This document shows positions 17,132-24,817 of a stretch of 25,684 nt of DNA, piece by piece; the stretch's first letter is position 1, and each line of letters begins with the position of its first letter. Under the pieces are notes generated by a model. The model saw only the letters and a program-made list of their open reading frames with translations. It ran no database searches and was not told the origin of the DNA. This stretch comes from Myxococcales bacterium UBA1238 (GTDB taxonomy: Bacteria; Myxococcota_A; Bradymonadia; UBA7976; UBA1532): the NCBI GenBank assembly GCA_002309015.1, contig DBWM01000068.1, forward strand, positions 82,540 through 108,223. Direction: 5' to 3'. The translations under genes were made by a program, and so were the position numbers.

Positions 17132-18196
17132 ATGGCGTTTTTATTTTGGCGAAAATTATGCAGGGCGTTATGGCTTTCGGTGCTGGCGGTGATGATCGCT
17201 TCTCCTGCATGGGCGCGCGATGAGCGCAAGGCTAAAAAGCTTTATAACGAAGGTGTGACGCTGTTTAACAACAAGCAGTTTTCGGAGGCGCGGACCAAAT
17301 TTGGGGAGGCTTACGAGCTCGATCCATCACCCGTGCTCATCTTTAACCAGGCGCGCTCGTCTGAAGAGATGGGCGATGTGCTGTCAACGAGCCGATTTTA
17401 TACCGTTTACCTGTACTTAGAGACGAACCTCGATCAGGAAAACCGCAACGAGATCCAACGCTGGATCGACGCTTACAACGCCTATGCCCAAAAGCTGCCC
17501 GCAAACCCCGAAAGCGAGATGGCTTCTTCGCTCGTCTTAAAGGGGCTCTCTTCGCCCACTTTGCTGCATGAAATGGCGCTCAAGTCCGAAGCGAGCGGCG
17601 ATTTTGAAGAAGCGCTGCAATATTATCGCGCCTATCTGGAGCAAGCGCCCGAATCGAAAGAATCTACCGCCGCCAAAACGCGCTTCCGCATCCTCTCTGC
17701 CACCCTGGAATACACCAAAAACGACCAGCAGGCGTTCCTGCAAAAGAGTTCACTCCGGGAAGCCCAATCGAAGATCGCTCTGGCTTCCAACGAAATCATG
17801 CTCGACTCGTATCGCCGGGAATCCTTCTTATCGCGGTTTACCACTCAGGAGATCGTAGGCATCAGCCTGGGCGTGGGCGGTCTGGTCGCAGCGGGATTCG
17901 GCACCTATTTTTACGCGAGTTCCTGGGGAGATAAGGACGACGCGGAGGCTGCCGGAAAGAAGGCGTCTCAATTTAAGAAGGGTTCAACGGAATATCAGTT
18001 TTACGAGCGGCAGCGGAATCAATACAGCGATGATATGACGCGGCATGCGGTGATGGGCTACATCTTCTGGGGTATCGGCGCGACAGCCCTCACCGGTGGC
18101 TGTTTGCTCTGGTGGTTCGATCACAGCTATCGCAAGAAGCAGACCGTGCAGATCTATCCCTTGGAGCGCGGCGCTGGTTTGCAGGTTCAGTTTTAA
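17132..18196 (+). CDS. Exported TPR-type protein with two C-terminal membrane helices (354 aa)
   Basis: ATG 17132 with GCAGG 6 bases upstream gives a standard signal peptide (residues 1-28, cleavage in SPAWA-RDERK). A longer frame from 17048 exists but would bury the leader. After the leader come TPR-like helices (KKLYNEGVTLFNNKQFSEARTKF..., about 35-70) and a second pair around 165-195 (SGDFEEALQYYRAYLEQAPES). Two hydrophobic helices follow at about 245-270 and 305-330, separated by a charged loop, then a short basic tail. The fold is typical of envelope tetratricopeptide proteins common in Myxococcota; no enzyme motif is visible. Function unknown; a scaffold or assembly role is an inference. 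The thioredoxin gene starts 15 bases downstream, so the two are likely cotranscribed. Confidence 0.82.
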   Translation: MAFLFWRKLCRALWLSVLAVMIASPAWARDERKAKKLYNEGVTLFNNKQFSEARTKFGEAYELDPSPVLIFNQARSSEEMGDVLSTSRFYTVYLYLETNLDQENRNEIQRWIDAYNAYAQKLPANPESEMASSLVLKGLSSPTLLHEMALKSEASGDFEEALQYYRAYLEQAPESKESTAAKTRFRILSATLEYTKNDQQAFLQKSSLREAQSKIALASNEIMLDSYRRESFLSRFTTQEIVGISLGVGGLVAAGFGTYFYASSWGDKDDAEAAGKKASQFKKGSTEYQFYERQRNQYSDDMTRHAVMGYIFWGIGATALTGGCLLWWFDHSYRKKQTVQIYPLERGAGLQVQF

Positions 18197-18211
18197 AGGA
18201 AGGGGGTTTGC

Positions 18212-18883
18212 ATGACCGAAGAGCAGAGTTTTGTTACTCCATTAAAGACTGCGGAAGAGTTCCGGAAGCTTGTAGCCGAAGGCGATCGGCCCGCGATCAT
18301 CGATTTCTGGGCCCCCTGGTGCAATCCCTGCCTGATGACTTCGCCGCATTTTCACAAGGCCTCCGTAAAATGCCACGAGCGCGTCAACTTCTTTCAGGTC
18401 AACGTCGATGAGCCTTCCACCGCCGAGATGATGCAGACTTTCGGGCTCTCCATTAAAAAGATCCCCACGCTGGCCACCTTTTATAAGAACTCCGTCATCG
18501 ATGTGCATATCGGGCTTTCGGATTACAACCAGATCGTTCAGATGGCCGAAAGCGCGCGCAAGAAGATCGATCGCCGCCTGCGCCGCGAAAGCCAGGGCAG
18601 CCTGTTCGAACGCTTCATGAAGTTCATCAAAGGGCAGGCGGAAGCCGCAGCTGCAGAAGCTCAAAAAGAAGAAGCAGCACATGTGGAAGAAGGCTGCAGC
18701 GTCAAAGAAAGCGATCCCGAAAGCGCCTGCGGGGCTGAAGGCTGCTGTGGTTCCGACGGTTGCTGTGGATCTGAAGGCTGCTGTGGATCTGAAGGCTGCA
18801 GCGACGAGGGCTGCAACGACGAAGGCTGCTGCGGACCCGACGGCTGCTGCGGACCCGATGGCTGCGGCGACAAAAACGCCTGA
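18212..18883 (+). CDS. Thioredoxin-domain protein with 15-cysteine C-terminal tail (223 aa)
   Basis: Residues about 8-115 are a thioredoxin fold with the redox site WCNPC (Cys37, Cys40; classic thioredoxin has WCGPC) and the conserved cis-proline in KIPTLATF. A helical, Ala/Glu-rich linker (about 120-158) leads to a tail (159-223) of near-repeats GCCGSEG/GCCGSDG/GCCGPDG containing 15 Cys, with Gly, Asp, Glu and Ser as almost all other residues. No signal peptide, so cytoplasmic. Start ATG 18212 has AAGGAAGGGGG just upstream. The tail resembles a small metallothionein-like or metal-storage segment; thiol-disulfide exchange or metal delivery by the attached thioredoxin is an inference. Follows the TPR gene by 15 bases. 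Tail DNA repeats a GGCTGCTGTGGATCTGAA-type unit, which suggests slippage-driven growth. Confidence 0.87.
   Translation: MTEEQSFVTPLKTAEEFRKLVAEGDRPAIIDFWAPWCNPCLMTSPHFHKASVKCHERVNFFQVNVDEPSTAEMMQTFGLSIKKIPTLATFYKNSVIDVHIGLSDYNQIVQMAESARKKIDRRLRRESQGSLFERFMKFIKGQAEAAAAEAQKEEAAHVEEGCSVKESDPESACGAEGCCGSDGCCGSEGCCGSEGCSDEGCNDEGCCGPDGCCGPDGCGDKNA
18730..18870 (+). repeat. In-gene tandem repeat encoding the GCCGxxG cysteine tail
   Basis: Units of 18 bases starting GGCTGCTG(T/C)GGA recur with small changes and encode GCCGSDG, GCCGSEG and GCCGPDG. Two adjacent units are almost identical (GGCTGCTGTGGATCTGAA), pointing to recent slippage duplication within the thioredoxin gene. Confidence 0.75.
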
Positions 18884-19025
18884 TCCCTCCAAAAATCCCC
18901 TGTCCTCACCTGAATCTCCTCTGTTCTCCCTCAAAAAACGGCTGAAATCTGACGGTCTTGCCCCATAGATCGTAAGCGGATTTCTGTGCGCATCGGATCC
19001 TGGATCGGTTTTGGAAGGCCGATCG

Positions 19026-19098
19026 GCGATCTCAGATGCTTTGGTACGATGCGCCCTCGTTCTGGTGTGAGATTTAGGTGCTTATATATCATGCGCCC
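19026..19098. repeat. Two imperfect copies of a ~30-base element, 42-base period
   Basis: Copy one spans 19026-19056 and copy two 19069-19098. Both end in ATGCGCCC and share TGCTT and an upstream GAT-T-AG motif; right-hand 21 bases match at about 15 positions. Because 42 is a multiple of three, the minus-strand reading shows a 14-residue period (KHL motif), but no gene start supports translation. Confidence 0.45.
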
Positions 19099-19176
19099 TT
19101 GCGGGAGACTAGGACTCAGGCTACAAAGGATCGCACTCCCCTGTTCGAGAGTCATATATGACCTGCTGATGTACAG

Positions 19177-19194
19177 TTCTCCCTTTAGGGAGAA
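19177..19194. terminator. Perfect 7-bp hairpin between convergent genes
   Basis: TTCTCCC (19177-19183), TTTA loop, GGGAGAA (19188-19194). It lies 55 bases past the stop of the DUF2293 gene. No T-run follows on either strand, so it would be a Rho-assisted terminator or 3'-end stabiliser rather than a textbook intrinsic terminator. Confidence 0.4.
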
Positions 19195-19248
19195 GGCGTC
19201 TGAGATCGGGAGCCCGGGAGGCCCTGGTTATGCCATCGATGTGGAACG

Positions 19249-19935
19249 TCAGCTGTTTGGGATCTCTTTTAACGCGAGCCTGAGGGGGCAGTCTTCGGGG
19301 CGGGGTTCGCCTTTGCGGTAGGCGGTGAGGATTTGGTGGGAGATTTGGGCAATATCGCGGCGGACCTCTCTTCGGCGGCCTTTGACATGCTCGATCTGGA
19401 GCTGATCGTAATCGCTGGTCTGATGGCGCATCCAGGCGATGACGGCGGCTTTGACTCTCTCGCTTAGGGGGATGCGCTCCGTGCGCGCGACCGTGCCTGA
19501 TCCTACGGGTGTTGCGTGCTTTGTGACCGCAGCTGCGAGTTTACGCGCCAATGCCTCGTATTGGGGATGGAAGTTTAAATACTGAAGGACCGCTGCTTCA
19601 AAGTCCTCCACATATTCGGCCTGCTTTTGCGCTCTTTTTTGGCGGGCCGCGTTCAGCTTCTTTTCGTATGCCGGGTTTTCGCGCTCGGATTCAACCTGCC
19701 TTCGGGCTTCTTCTATATTTGCTTTGGGGGCAAACAATCCCTTGGATTGCAGGCGGTTCTTAAAGCGGAACACGAGTTTCCAGCAGGGACCCAGAGCCTT
19801 CAAACGCCTCGTGATCCCCGGATCGCCTGCGGGCAAAAAGTCCCAGTCTTCGGGCAACCGGATGGGGCCTTCGGTTTCATCGCGAAAAATACGGGGCAAC
19901 GCGGTTTCGTAGACCACGCGCGAGCGCTCTTCCAT
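19249..19935 (-). CDS. DUF2293 domain-containing protein (228 aa)
   Basis: The C-terminal part (about 145-205) reads KAAVIAWMRHQTSDYDQLQ followed by an Arg-rich helix (KGRRREVRRDIAQISHQIL), which fits the DUF2293 pattern of xHxRHxxTxYDxLL plus basic helix. The family has no known reaction. The N-terminal region (about 1-60) contains a conserved-looking LPEDWDFLPAGDPGITRRLKA segment, then a highly charged helical linker (70-110). No leader or membrane helix. The start is ATG 19935, preceded by GGGAGG at 5-6 bases, rather than TTG 19965, which would run into the upstream gene. It is the last gene of the PEGA-kinase operon, 22 bases after the acetyltransferase stop. Basic C-terminus would allow nucleic acid binding, an inference only. 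Confidence 0.75.
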   Translation of the reverse strand: MEERSRVVYETALPRIFRDETEGPIRLPEDWDFLPAGDPGITRRLKALGPCWKLVFRFKNRLQSKGLFAPKANIEEARRQVESERENPAYEKKLNAARQKRAQKQAEYVEDFEAAVLQYLNFHPQYEALARKLAAAVTKHATPVGSGTVARTERIPLSERVKAAVIAWMRHQTSDYDQLQIEHVKGRRREVRRDIAQISHQILTAYRKGEPRPEDCPLRLALKEIPNS

Positions 19936-19957
19936 CGCTGCCTCCCTTTTTTGGGGC

Positions 19958-20911
19958 TTAATCAAACTGAAGCCCGTATGTGGTTAAAACTTTAACGTCG
20001 TCTGCCCAGCGGGATTTATAGTCGATGTCCATGCCGAGATCGTAAAGATCAGCCTCTTTCGACACCGCTTCGATGATGCGGAGCTGCGCCAGATTGCCCA
20101 AAGAGAGCCCCGACAAGCGGTCGTCATAGCTCATCTGCAGCCCACGAAAGCAACCGTCCAGCAGGAACCCATACAAATACGCCACATCCTGGCCGCCGAT
20201 CTTCAGGAAGAGCATCCTCAAAAGCCCCTGCTGCGCGAGCCGCATGCAGAGACCCAGATAAAAATCCCCGAGATCGACGTAAATACTTTCGCCCTGCGCA
20301 GCCTTCCAGCTCTGCTTCTCGATCATCAGGATGCGCGCAAAAAGCTGGCAGATCTCCCCCAAATCCGTGGGCGAAAGGATCTCGGTTTCGACCCCGGCCC
20401 GCTCGGCCTGACGGAGCGTGCGCCGCATTCTGGCCCTAAAATGCGCGTCACGTCTGGAGAGATAGCCTTCAAGACCGCCTTCGATGGAGACCTGCCTCAC
20501 CGCAAGCTCGTTCTGAGGCTCCAAACCGAACCCGCGATCGCGCAGCGCCTGAGCCATCACCCCCTGAGCGCAAAGCCCCGAAAGCTCCGCGTGACGGATG
20601 CCCATCACAGAGACCACGCGCTCAAAAAGCGCCGCGCAGTGATCCGGATCGGGCCCCACCAGCATCGACGCGAAACCCCAAAATTGCTCGCAACTGATCA
20701 GCTTGCGATCTTTCGGGCAGAAGGCTGCAATCACATAACTGCTGCCGTCGCGAAAAAAACAGGGCTCCACAAAGCCCCGATCGAGCTTGCTGAACGCCGA
20801 AAGCTGCCATGCGAGATGGCTGCAACCGCGATCGATGCCTTCGGTTTTGAGCAACGACCGGGTAAAGGCCTCGCCGTCAAAGACGAGCGCCCGCTCTGAG
20901 AGCCGCTCCAT
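19958..20911 (-). CDS. GNAT acyltransferase, CelD/BcsL (Acetyltransf_6) type (317 aa)
   Basis: The protein has the two-lobed GNAT layout of CelD-like and FemAB-like enzymes. Residues about 140-300 include RRDAHFRARMRRTLRQAER (the helix preceding the catalytic lobe in this family), a strand LRMLFLKIGGQDVAYLYGFLLDG, MSYDDRLSGLSLGNLAQLRII and a terminal YDLGMDIDYKSRW, matching the usual order of acyl-CoA-binding strand, helix and final strand pair. Substrate is unknown; family members modify polysaccharides, peptidoglycan bridges or proteins. No membrane segment. ATG 20911 overlaps the upstream stop by one base (TGATG), indicating translational coupling with the protease gene; the GTG three bases earlier is an alternative. 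Third gene of the operon, 22 bases before the DUF2293 gene. Confidence 0.82.
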   Translation of the reverse strand: MERLSERALVFDGEAFTRSLLKTEGIDRGCSHLAWQLSAFSKLDRGFVEPCFFRDGSSYVIAAFCPKDRKLISCEQFWGFASMLVGPDPDHCAALFERVVSVMGIRHAELSGLCAQGVMAQALRDRGFGLEPQNELAVRQVSIEGGLEGYLSRRDAHFRARMRRTLRQAERAGVETEILSPTDLGEICQLFARILMIEKQSWKAAQGESIYVDLGDFYLGLCMRLAQQGLLRMLFLKIGGQDVAYLYGFLLDGCFRGLQMSYDDRLSGLSLGNLAQLRIIEAVSKEADLYDLGMDIDYKSRWADDVKVLTTYGLQFD

Positions 20912-22125
20912 CACTCGTCCGCCTTTTTGGACTCCGCATCCAGCTTCTGAGCACCCGAATCCCCTGCCAGACGCGCCGCCTCAGCTTCGATGGCTGCCCA
21001 GATTTTTTGCGCATCTTCCGCTTTTTGAGGAGCCTGCTGGGATGCGCCCGCCCCCTCAGGTGCGCTCGCCCCCTCCTGCACCAGTCGCGCAGCTTCCTCG
21101 CTCACCTTCGACCACAACGCGTTCTCAGGATCCCCGGAGCGATCCTCGAGACAGGAAAGCTGCCAGGTCACCTGCTCCGCCGTCTGCTGTTCGCTGTTCC
21201 ATAAATCCACTTCGAGCGTCATCCGATGCGCTTCTACAGCGGCATAGGCGGCATCGAACAAATCCTGGAGGCAGGTTACGGGCTTCCCGTCCACGGCGGT
21301 GATCCAATGCTCCTCATCCACCAGACGCTGTCCCTTCGGCCAGCGCTTTTTCAGGACCCGCTCTGCATCTTCGCTCAGCTTGATCCCAAACTGCGGCGGG
21401 CGCTCCTCATCGAGCTCATCGTCGCTGTAGTAGGTGCTCTCGTGAAACTGAAACAGCAAATCCGGCGTGCAGACCGGCTGACCTTCCATCAGGTGAGGCA
21501 AAAACAGCAGCGGCGAGGCGTAGGCGAGGCCGGCGTCCTTCATCATGCCCATCTGCAGCCCAAACACGCGCCCTTCCTCATCGACCCAGGCGCCCCCCGA
21601 GAACCCGTGCGGTGAGCTCGCATCCATATAGAGCACGCGGTAGTAATGCTGATCCTTCGTAAAATACTCGTAACTGAGCCGGCCCGCCGCGACCACACCG
21701 TGAAACATGAGCCCGTGACGCCGCATGGGCGCTCCGTAGAGATAGGCCTGACTGCCCGGCTTGGGGCGTTTGGTGGTCCAGGACACCGTTTCGAGCGCTT
21801 CACCTTCGGGCAGTTCGACGCGCAGCAGCAGCAGATCGTCGCCCGCAACCACGCCTTCGATCCGGGCGGGATACTGGCGGCCATCCAAAAGCCGCACCTC
21901 GATGCGCTCGTCCTCGTTATCGAGCCCGTGGGACGCCGTCAGCACGCGATCCGGCGCTACAGCAAAGCCCGACATCACGCATTCGCCGTTCTCGAGCACC
22001 TCAACGCTGCTTGCAGCAATCCGGTCGTAAATTTCGGAGGTCGATTTTGAGGACTGAGCGCCCCCGCAGGCCGCAAGCCCCGAGGCTGCAAGCAGCCCTA
22101 TTTGTTTCATCCAATCGCGAAGCAT
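20911..22125 (-). CDS. Lipoprotein trypsin-like serine protease with PDZ-like region (404 aa)
   Basis: A lipoprotein leader ends in LAAC (Cys20), followed by Gly-Gly, so outer-leaflet or outer-membrane anchoring is expected. A chymotrypsin/HtrA-fold domain (about 32-215) has a plausible triad: His66 in TASHG, Asp97 in GDDLLLLRV and Ser176 in GFSGG. Residues about 255-320 contain a PDZ-like segment (WITAVDGKPVTCLQDLFDA, as in the HtrA consensus for a substrate-peptide site), then a Glu/Ala-rich helical tail. HtrA family proteases degrade or refold envelope proteins; a role in clipping or sensing for the upstream PEGA kinase is an inference. ATG 22125 follows the kinase stop by three bases; ATG 22110 is an alternative that keeps the lipobox. 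The stop overlaps the acetyltransferase start. Confidence 0.87.
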   Translation of the reverse strand: MLRDWMKQIGLLAASGLAACGGAQSSKSTSEIYDRIAASSVEVLENGECVMSGFAVAPDRVLTASHGLDNEDERIEVRLLDGRQYPARIEGVVAGDDLLLLRVELPEGEALETVSWTTKRPKPGSQAYLYGAPMRRHGLMFHGVVAAGRLSYEYFTKDQHYYRVLYMDASSPHGFSGGAWVDEEGRVFGLQMGMMKDAGLAYASPLLFLPHLMEGQPVCTPDLLFQFHESTYYSDDELDEERPPQFGIKLSEDAERVLKKRWPKGQRLVDEEHWITAVDGKPVTCLQDLFDAAYAAVEAHRMTLEVDLWNSEQQTAEQVTWQLSCLEDRSGDPENALWSKVSEEAARLVQEGASAPEGAGASQQAPQKAEDAQKIWAAIEAEAARLAGDSGAQKLDAESKKADE

Positions 22126-22128
22126 GAT

Positions 22129-23850
22129 CTAAAGTTTTTGATACGGACGATTGTCCGGACGTTGAGTATCGGGAATCTTGTTGGGACGCTGCCTGACGCG
22201 GTGCTTAAACTTCACATGCAGACGTTCTGGCGCAGCCCCCGCCGGCTTCAGCTTCAGATCCCGGGTTTCATCCTGATAACCATCGAGCACAAAGCGCAGC
22301 TTTTCCGGGCCTTCAAGGGTGGGGCGCCATTCCATGGGCGTCTCGCCCAATACATTGCCGTCATATTCCACCAGGGCGCCTGCAGGCTCCGAATCGAGGT
22401 GATACCAGCCGCGCACCGCAGGCGGCGGCTCCAAAGGCGTCAGCGTGATATGCACCTGGCGCTCGTTTTCTTTTTCGTGACCGCTCAGCGAAAGCGCGGA
22501 ATCCACGTAGCCTTCGGCTTTGAGCAGCAGCGCACGGGGCTGACCTTCGGGAGAGAGGAGTTTCAGCGGCGTCTCGCCCAAAAGCTGCTCGCCCTCAAAC
22601 ACCTGCGCGCCTTCGGGCAGCGACGTGATCTCAAAGTTGAGGTTCGCGTCGATCTTGATCACCGCGGGCACGACCGGCTTTGGCGGCTCGGGCGGAGGCT
22701 CCTTGTTGCGCGTGTGATACCCGACGAACACCAGAATCCCGGCGCCCAGAAGCACCACCAGCGCCGCGAGCACCCAGCCGATCCTGTTGTTCTGACGCAG
22801 GGGCTTTCCCGTAGGCGGGATCGTCGCCTCTTTGTTTTCGAGCTCTTCGAGTTCCTCGTCGGACGGCAGCAGGAACTCCATGCTCATGGAACTCGCCAGC
22901 CGCGCTAGGGTGCCTTTGCCGTAAAGGGCCCCCGTCTCCTCGCTCAAATCGAACGCCGCTTCCTGAATGCGCAGCCTTAAGTCGGCCACCGTCTGCACGC
23001 GCTCGTTGACGTCTTTTTTGAGGCAGTCGGCCACGATGCGGGCTACGGAATCGGGAATATGCAGATCGGGGTAAGTTTGCTGGATGTCGGGCGGCGGCAG
23101 GCTCGCGTGGGCCATCATGATCGCCATCGCGGTCTGACCCGTAAACGGCAGGTGGCCCGTCAGCATCTGGAACAGGATCACGCCCAGGGAGTAGATGTCG
23201 GTGCGGTGATCGACCGCCACGCCGTGGGTCTGCTCGGGGCTCATGTAATGCGGCGTGCCGAAGATCTCGCCCGCCAGGGTGAGGCCGTGCTTTTCGGGAT
23301 CATCCTCCTGCGAGTCGAAATCGTTGCTCATCAGCTTGGCGATGCCGAAATCGAGCACCTTCACAAAATCGGGATCGCCGCCGACATGCTCGATCTGGAT
23401 ATTTTCGGGCTTTAAGTCGCGGTGCACCACGCCGCAGGAATGGGCCTCGGCCACCGAGTTACAGATTTGCTCCATGATATGGAGCGCCCGCGCCACATTC
23501 AGGGGCGCCTCTTTGGCCAGGAGCGACGCCAGGCTCTGTCCGCTCAGGAGCTCCATCGAAATGAAGAGCTCGCCCTGCTCCGTCTGCCCGAAATCGTGGA
23601 CGATGATCGTGTTCGGATGCCGCAGTTTTTGGAAGAGCTGCGCTTCCTGCGAGAAGCGCGCGATCATCACGTCGCTGGTGGAGCCCTGCACCTTCAGAAT
23701 TTTGAGGGCCACCATGCGGTTGATCGAGATTTGCCGTGCCTGGAACACCCGGCCCATACCGCCCGATCCGATTTGCTTGATGATCTCGTAACGCCCGTGA
23801 TCGATGGTCGTGCCGATCATGGGGTCTTTTTCGGCAAGGATTTCGGGCAT
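22129..23850 (-). CDS. Receptor Ser/Thr protein kinase with TM helix and two PEGA domains (573 aa)
   Basis: A canonical PknB-type kinase domain (about 20-300): GSGGMGRVF (28-36), Lys50 in VALKIL, HRDLKPEN with Asp145 and Asn150, DFG at 167-169, GTPHYMSPEQ and DHRTDIYSLGV, all intact. One membrane helix follows at about 353-376. The extracytoplasmic part has two PEGA-type beta domains (about 400-470 with LPEGAQVFEGEQLLGETPL, and 480-545 with SEPAGALVEYDGNVLGETPM), which are usually carbohydrate/envelope-contact modules. It heads a tightly packed operon with the lipoprotein protease (3-base gap), GNAT and DUF2293 genes. Start ATG 23850 has GGA nine bases upstream and lies 40 bases from a promoter-like element; GTG 23871 and ATG 23820 are alternatives. 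Confidence 0.93.
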   Translation of the reverse strand: MPEILAEKDPMIGTTIDHGRYEIIKQIGSGGMGRVFQARQISINRMVALKILKVQGSTSDVMIARFSQEAQLFQKLRHPNTIIVHDFGQTEQGELFISMELLSGQSLASLLAKEAPLNVARALHIMEQICNSVAEAHSCGVVHRDLKPENIQIEHVGGDPDFVKVLDFGIAKLMSNDFDSQEDDPEKHGLTLAGEIFGTPHYMSPEQTHGVAVDHRTDIYSLGVILFQMLTGHLPFTGQTAMAIMMAHASLPPPDIQQTYPDLHIPDSVARIVADCLKKDVNERVQTVADLRLRIQEAAFDLSEETGALYGKGTLARLASSMSMEFLLPSDEELEELENKEATIPPTGKPLRQNNRIGWVLAALVVLLGAGILVFVGYHTRNKEPPPEPPKPVVPAVIKIDANLNFEITSLPEGAQVFEGEQLLGETPLKLLSPEGQPRALLLKAEGYVDSALSLSGHEKENERQVHITLTPLEPPPAVRGWYHLDSEPAGALVEYDGNVLGETPMEWRPTLEGPEKLRFVLDGYQDETRDLKLKPAGAAPERLHVKFKHRVRQRPNKIPDTQRPDNRPYQKL

Positions 23851-23889
23851 TTTGCTTCCAATACAGCTCACTCAGCGACAAACGCGCGC

Positions 23890-23918
23890 ATACTATCACA
23901 GTGGCTTACACGCTACAA
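23890..23918 (-). promoter_or_regulatory. Sigma70-like promoter of the PEGA-kinase operon
   Basis: On the minus strand TTGTAG (23918-23913), a 17-base spacer and TAGTAT (23895-23890) preceded by TG one base earlier (extended -10). It would give a leader of about 30 bases before ATG 23850. The plus strand of the same bases shows TACAAT at 23914-23919, a possible -10 for the divergent btpA-family gene but without a good -35. Confidence 0.45.
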
Positions 23919-24000
23919 TTTAGCATTTCACAAAAATCGAGCGCAGAACGCGCTTACAACCTGCGGCCATCGACCGCGCTTTTCAAACAGAGGTGTTGCT

Positions 24001-24804
24001 GTGACGACTACCGCTTTGACCCGTCTTTTTAATGCACATAGTCCTTGCGCCCTCATCGGCATGATCCATTTGCGCGCTTTGCCGGGCAGCCCTCGCTACG
24101 ACGGCCATCTGCAGTCGGTTTACGACGCCGCCATGTACGACGCCGACGCGCTCATCGAAGGCGGCTGCGATGCGCTTCTGGTCGAGAACATGCATGATCT
24201 GCCCTATCTGCGGGGCCATGTCGATCCCGAAACCGTAGCCGCGATGGCGGTGGCCACCGCAAAAGTCGTCTCCCTCGGCAAACCCACCGGCGTTCAGGTC
24301 CTCGCCGCCGCAAACCGCGAAGCCCTGGGGGTCGCCCTTTCGGCCGGCGCCCAGTTCATCCGCGTCGAAGCCTTCGCTTACGGACATCTGGCCGATGAAG
24401 GCTGGCTCAACGCCTGTGCCGGCGATCTCCTGCGCGCCCGCGCCAACCTGCGCTCCGACATCAAAATCTTTGCCGACGTACAAAAGAAGCACGCCGCCCA
24501 CGCCGCCACCGCCGACCTGAGCATCGCCGATCTCGCCAAGGGCACCGCATTCTCGGGGGCAGACGGCCTCATCATCACCGGCGTCTCGACGGGCGAGCCC
24601 ACAAACCCCGCCCATGTGCTCGAAGCGCGCCAGGCCGGCCTCCCGGTCCTGGTGGGATCCGGTGTCAACCCCGACAATCTCGAGACCCTCGCCCGCGTCG
24701 CCCAGGGCCTGATCGTCGGCAGCTGGATCAAAGAAAACGGCGACTGGCGCAAACCCGTCAGCCTCGACCGCGTCAAGACCCTGCGCCGGCTGCTCGATCA
24801 ATAA
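24001..24804 (+). CDS. BtpA/SgcQ-family TIM-barrel protein (267 aa)
   Basis: The opening LIGMIHLRALPGSPRY followed by YDADALIEGGCDALLVENMHDLPY is the signature of the BtpA family (PF03437), as are ADVQKKHA and the closing GLIVGSWIKENGDW. The length is normal for the family (about 260-280). The TIM-barrel fold and phosphate-binding-like GSGVNPDN end are visible. BtpA is named for photosystem I biogenesis in cyanobacteria, and SgcQ belongs to a sugar operon of enterobacteria; the family is widespread in non-phototrophs and its reaction is not settled, so no function is assigned here. Start GTG 24001 has AGAGG seven bases upstream; a longer open frame running upstream is on the wrong side of the divergent kinase gene. 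Ends 13 bases before the stop of the convergent gene. Confidence 0.9.
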   Translation: MTTTALTRLFNAHSPCALIGMIHLRALPGSPRYDGHLQSVYDAAMYDADALIEGGCDALLVENMHDLPYLRGHVDPETVAAMAVATAKVVSLGKPTGVQVLAAANREALGVALSAGAQFIRVEAFAYGHLADEGWLNACAGDLLRARANLRSDIKIFADVQKKHAAHAATADLSIADLAKGTAFSGADGLIITGVSTGEPTNPAHVLEARQAGLPVLVGSGVNPDNLETLARVAQGLIVGSWIKENGDWRKPVSLDRVKTLRRLLDQ

Positions 24805-24817
24805 CGCTTCCCCTGCC

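Larger units (their letters stand above)
18884..19248. other. Convergent intergenic region with palindromes and a decayed repeat (365 bases)
   Basis: No believable gene: open frames on either strand lack a ribosome site and show no family resemblance. Seen here: palindromes GCCGATCGGC (19018-19027) and GTCATATATGAC (19151-19162), a perfect hairpin at 19177-19194, and a two-unit imperfect repeat with a 42-base period (19026-19098). It should contain the ends of transcripts arriving from both sides. Confidence 0.55.

Noticed and set aside
18661..18909. PQQPSGPQQPS-type repeat protein on the minus strand
   Set aside because: Also an antisense image of the GCCGxxG-coding repeat, without a ribosome site.
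18242..18934. 230-residue minus-strand frame rich in Ala/Val
   Set aside because: Antisense reading of the thioredoxin gene and its repeats; composition reflects the repeat, not a gene.
19128..19165. tRNA-like T-loop (TGTTCGAGA)
   Set aside because: No 5-bp T-stem, anticodon arm or acceptor stem can be built around it.
18986..19321. 111-residue plus-strand frame
   Set aside because: Runs through palindromes and into the 3' end of the DUF2293 gene; no ribosome site or similarity.
23422..24000. N-terminal extension of the btpA-family protein
   Set aside because: The open frame upstream of GTG 24001 is antisense to the PEGA kinase and shows no family similarity; the BtpA fold begins just after 24001 with a good ribosome site.
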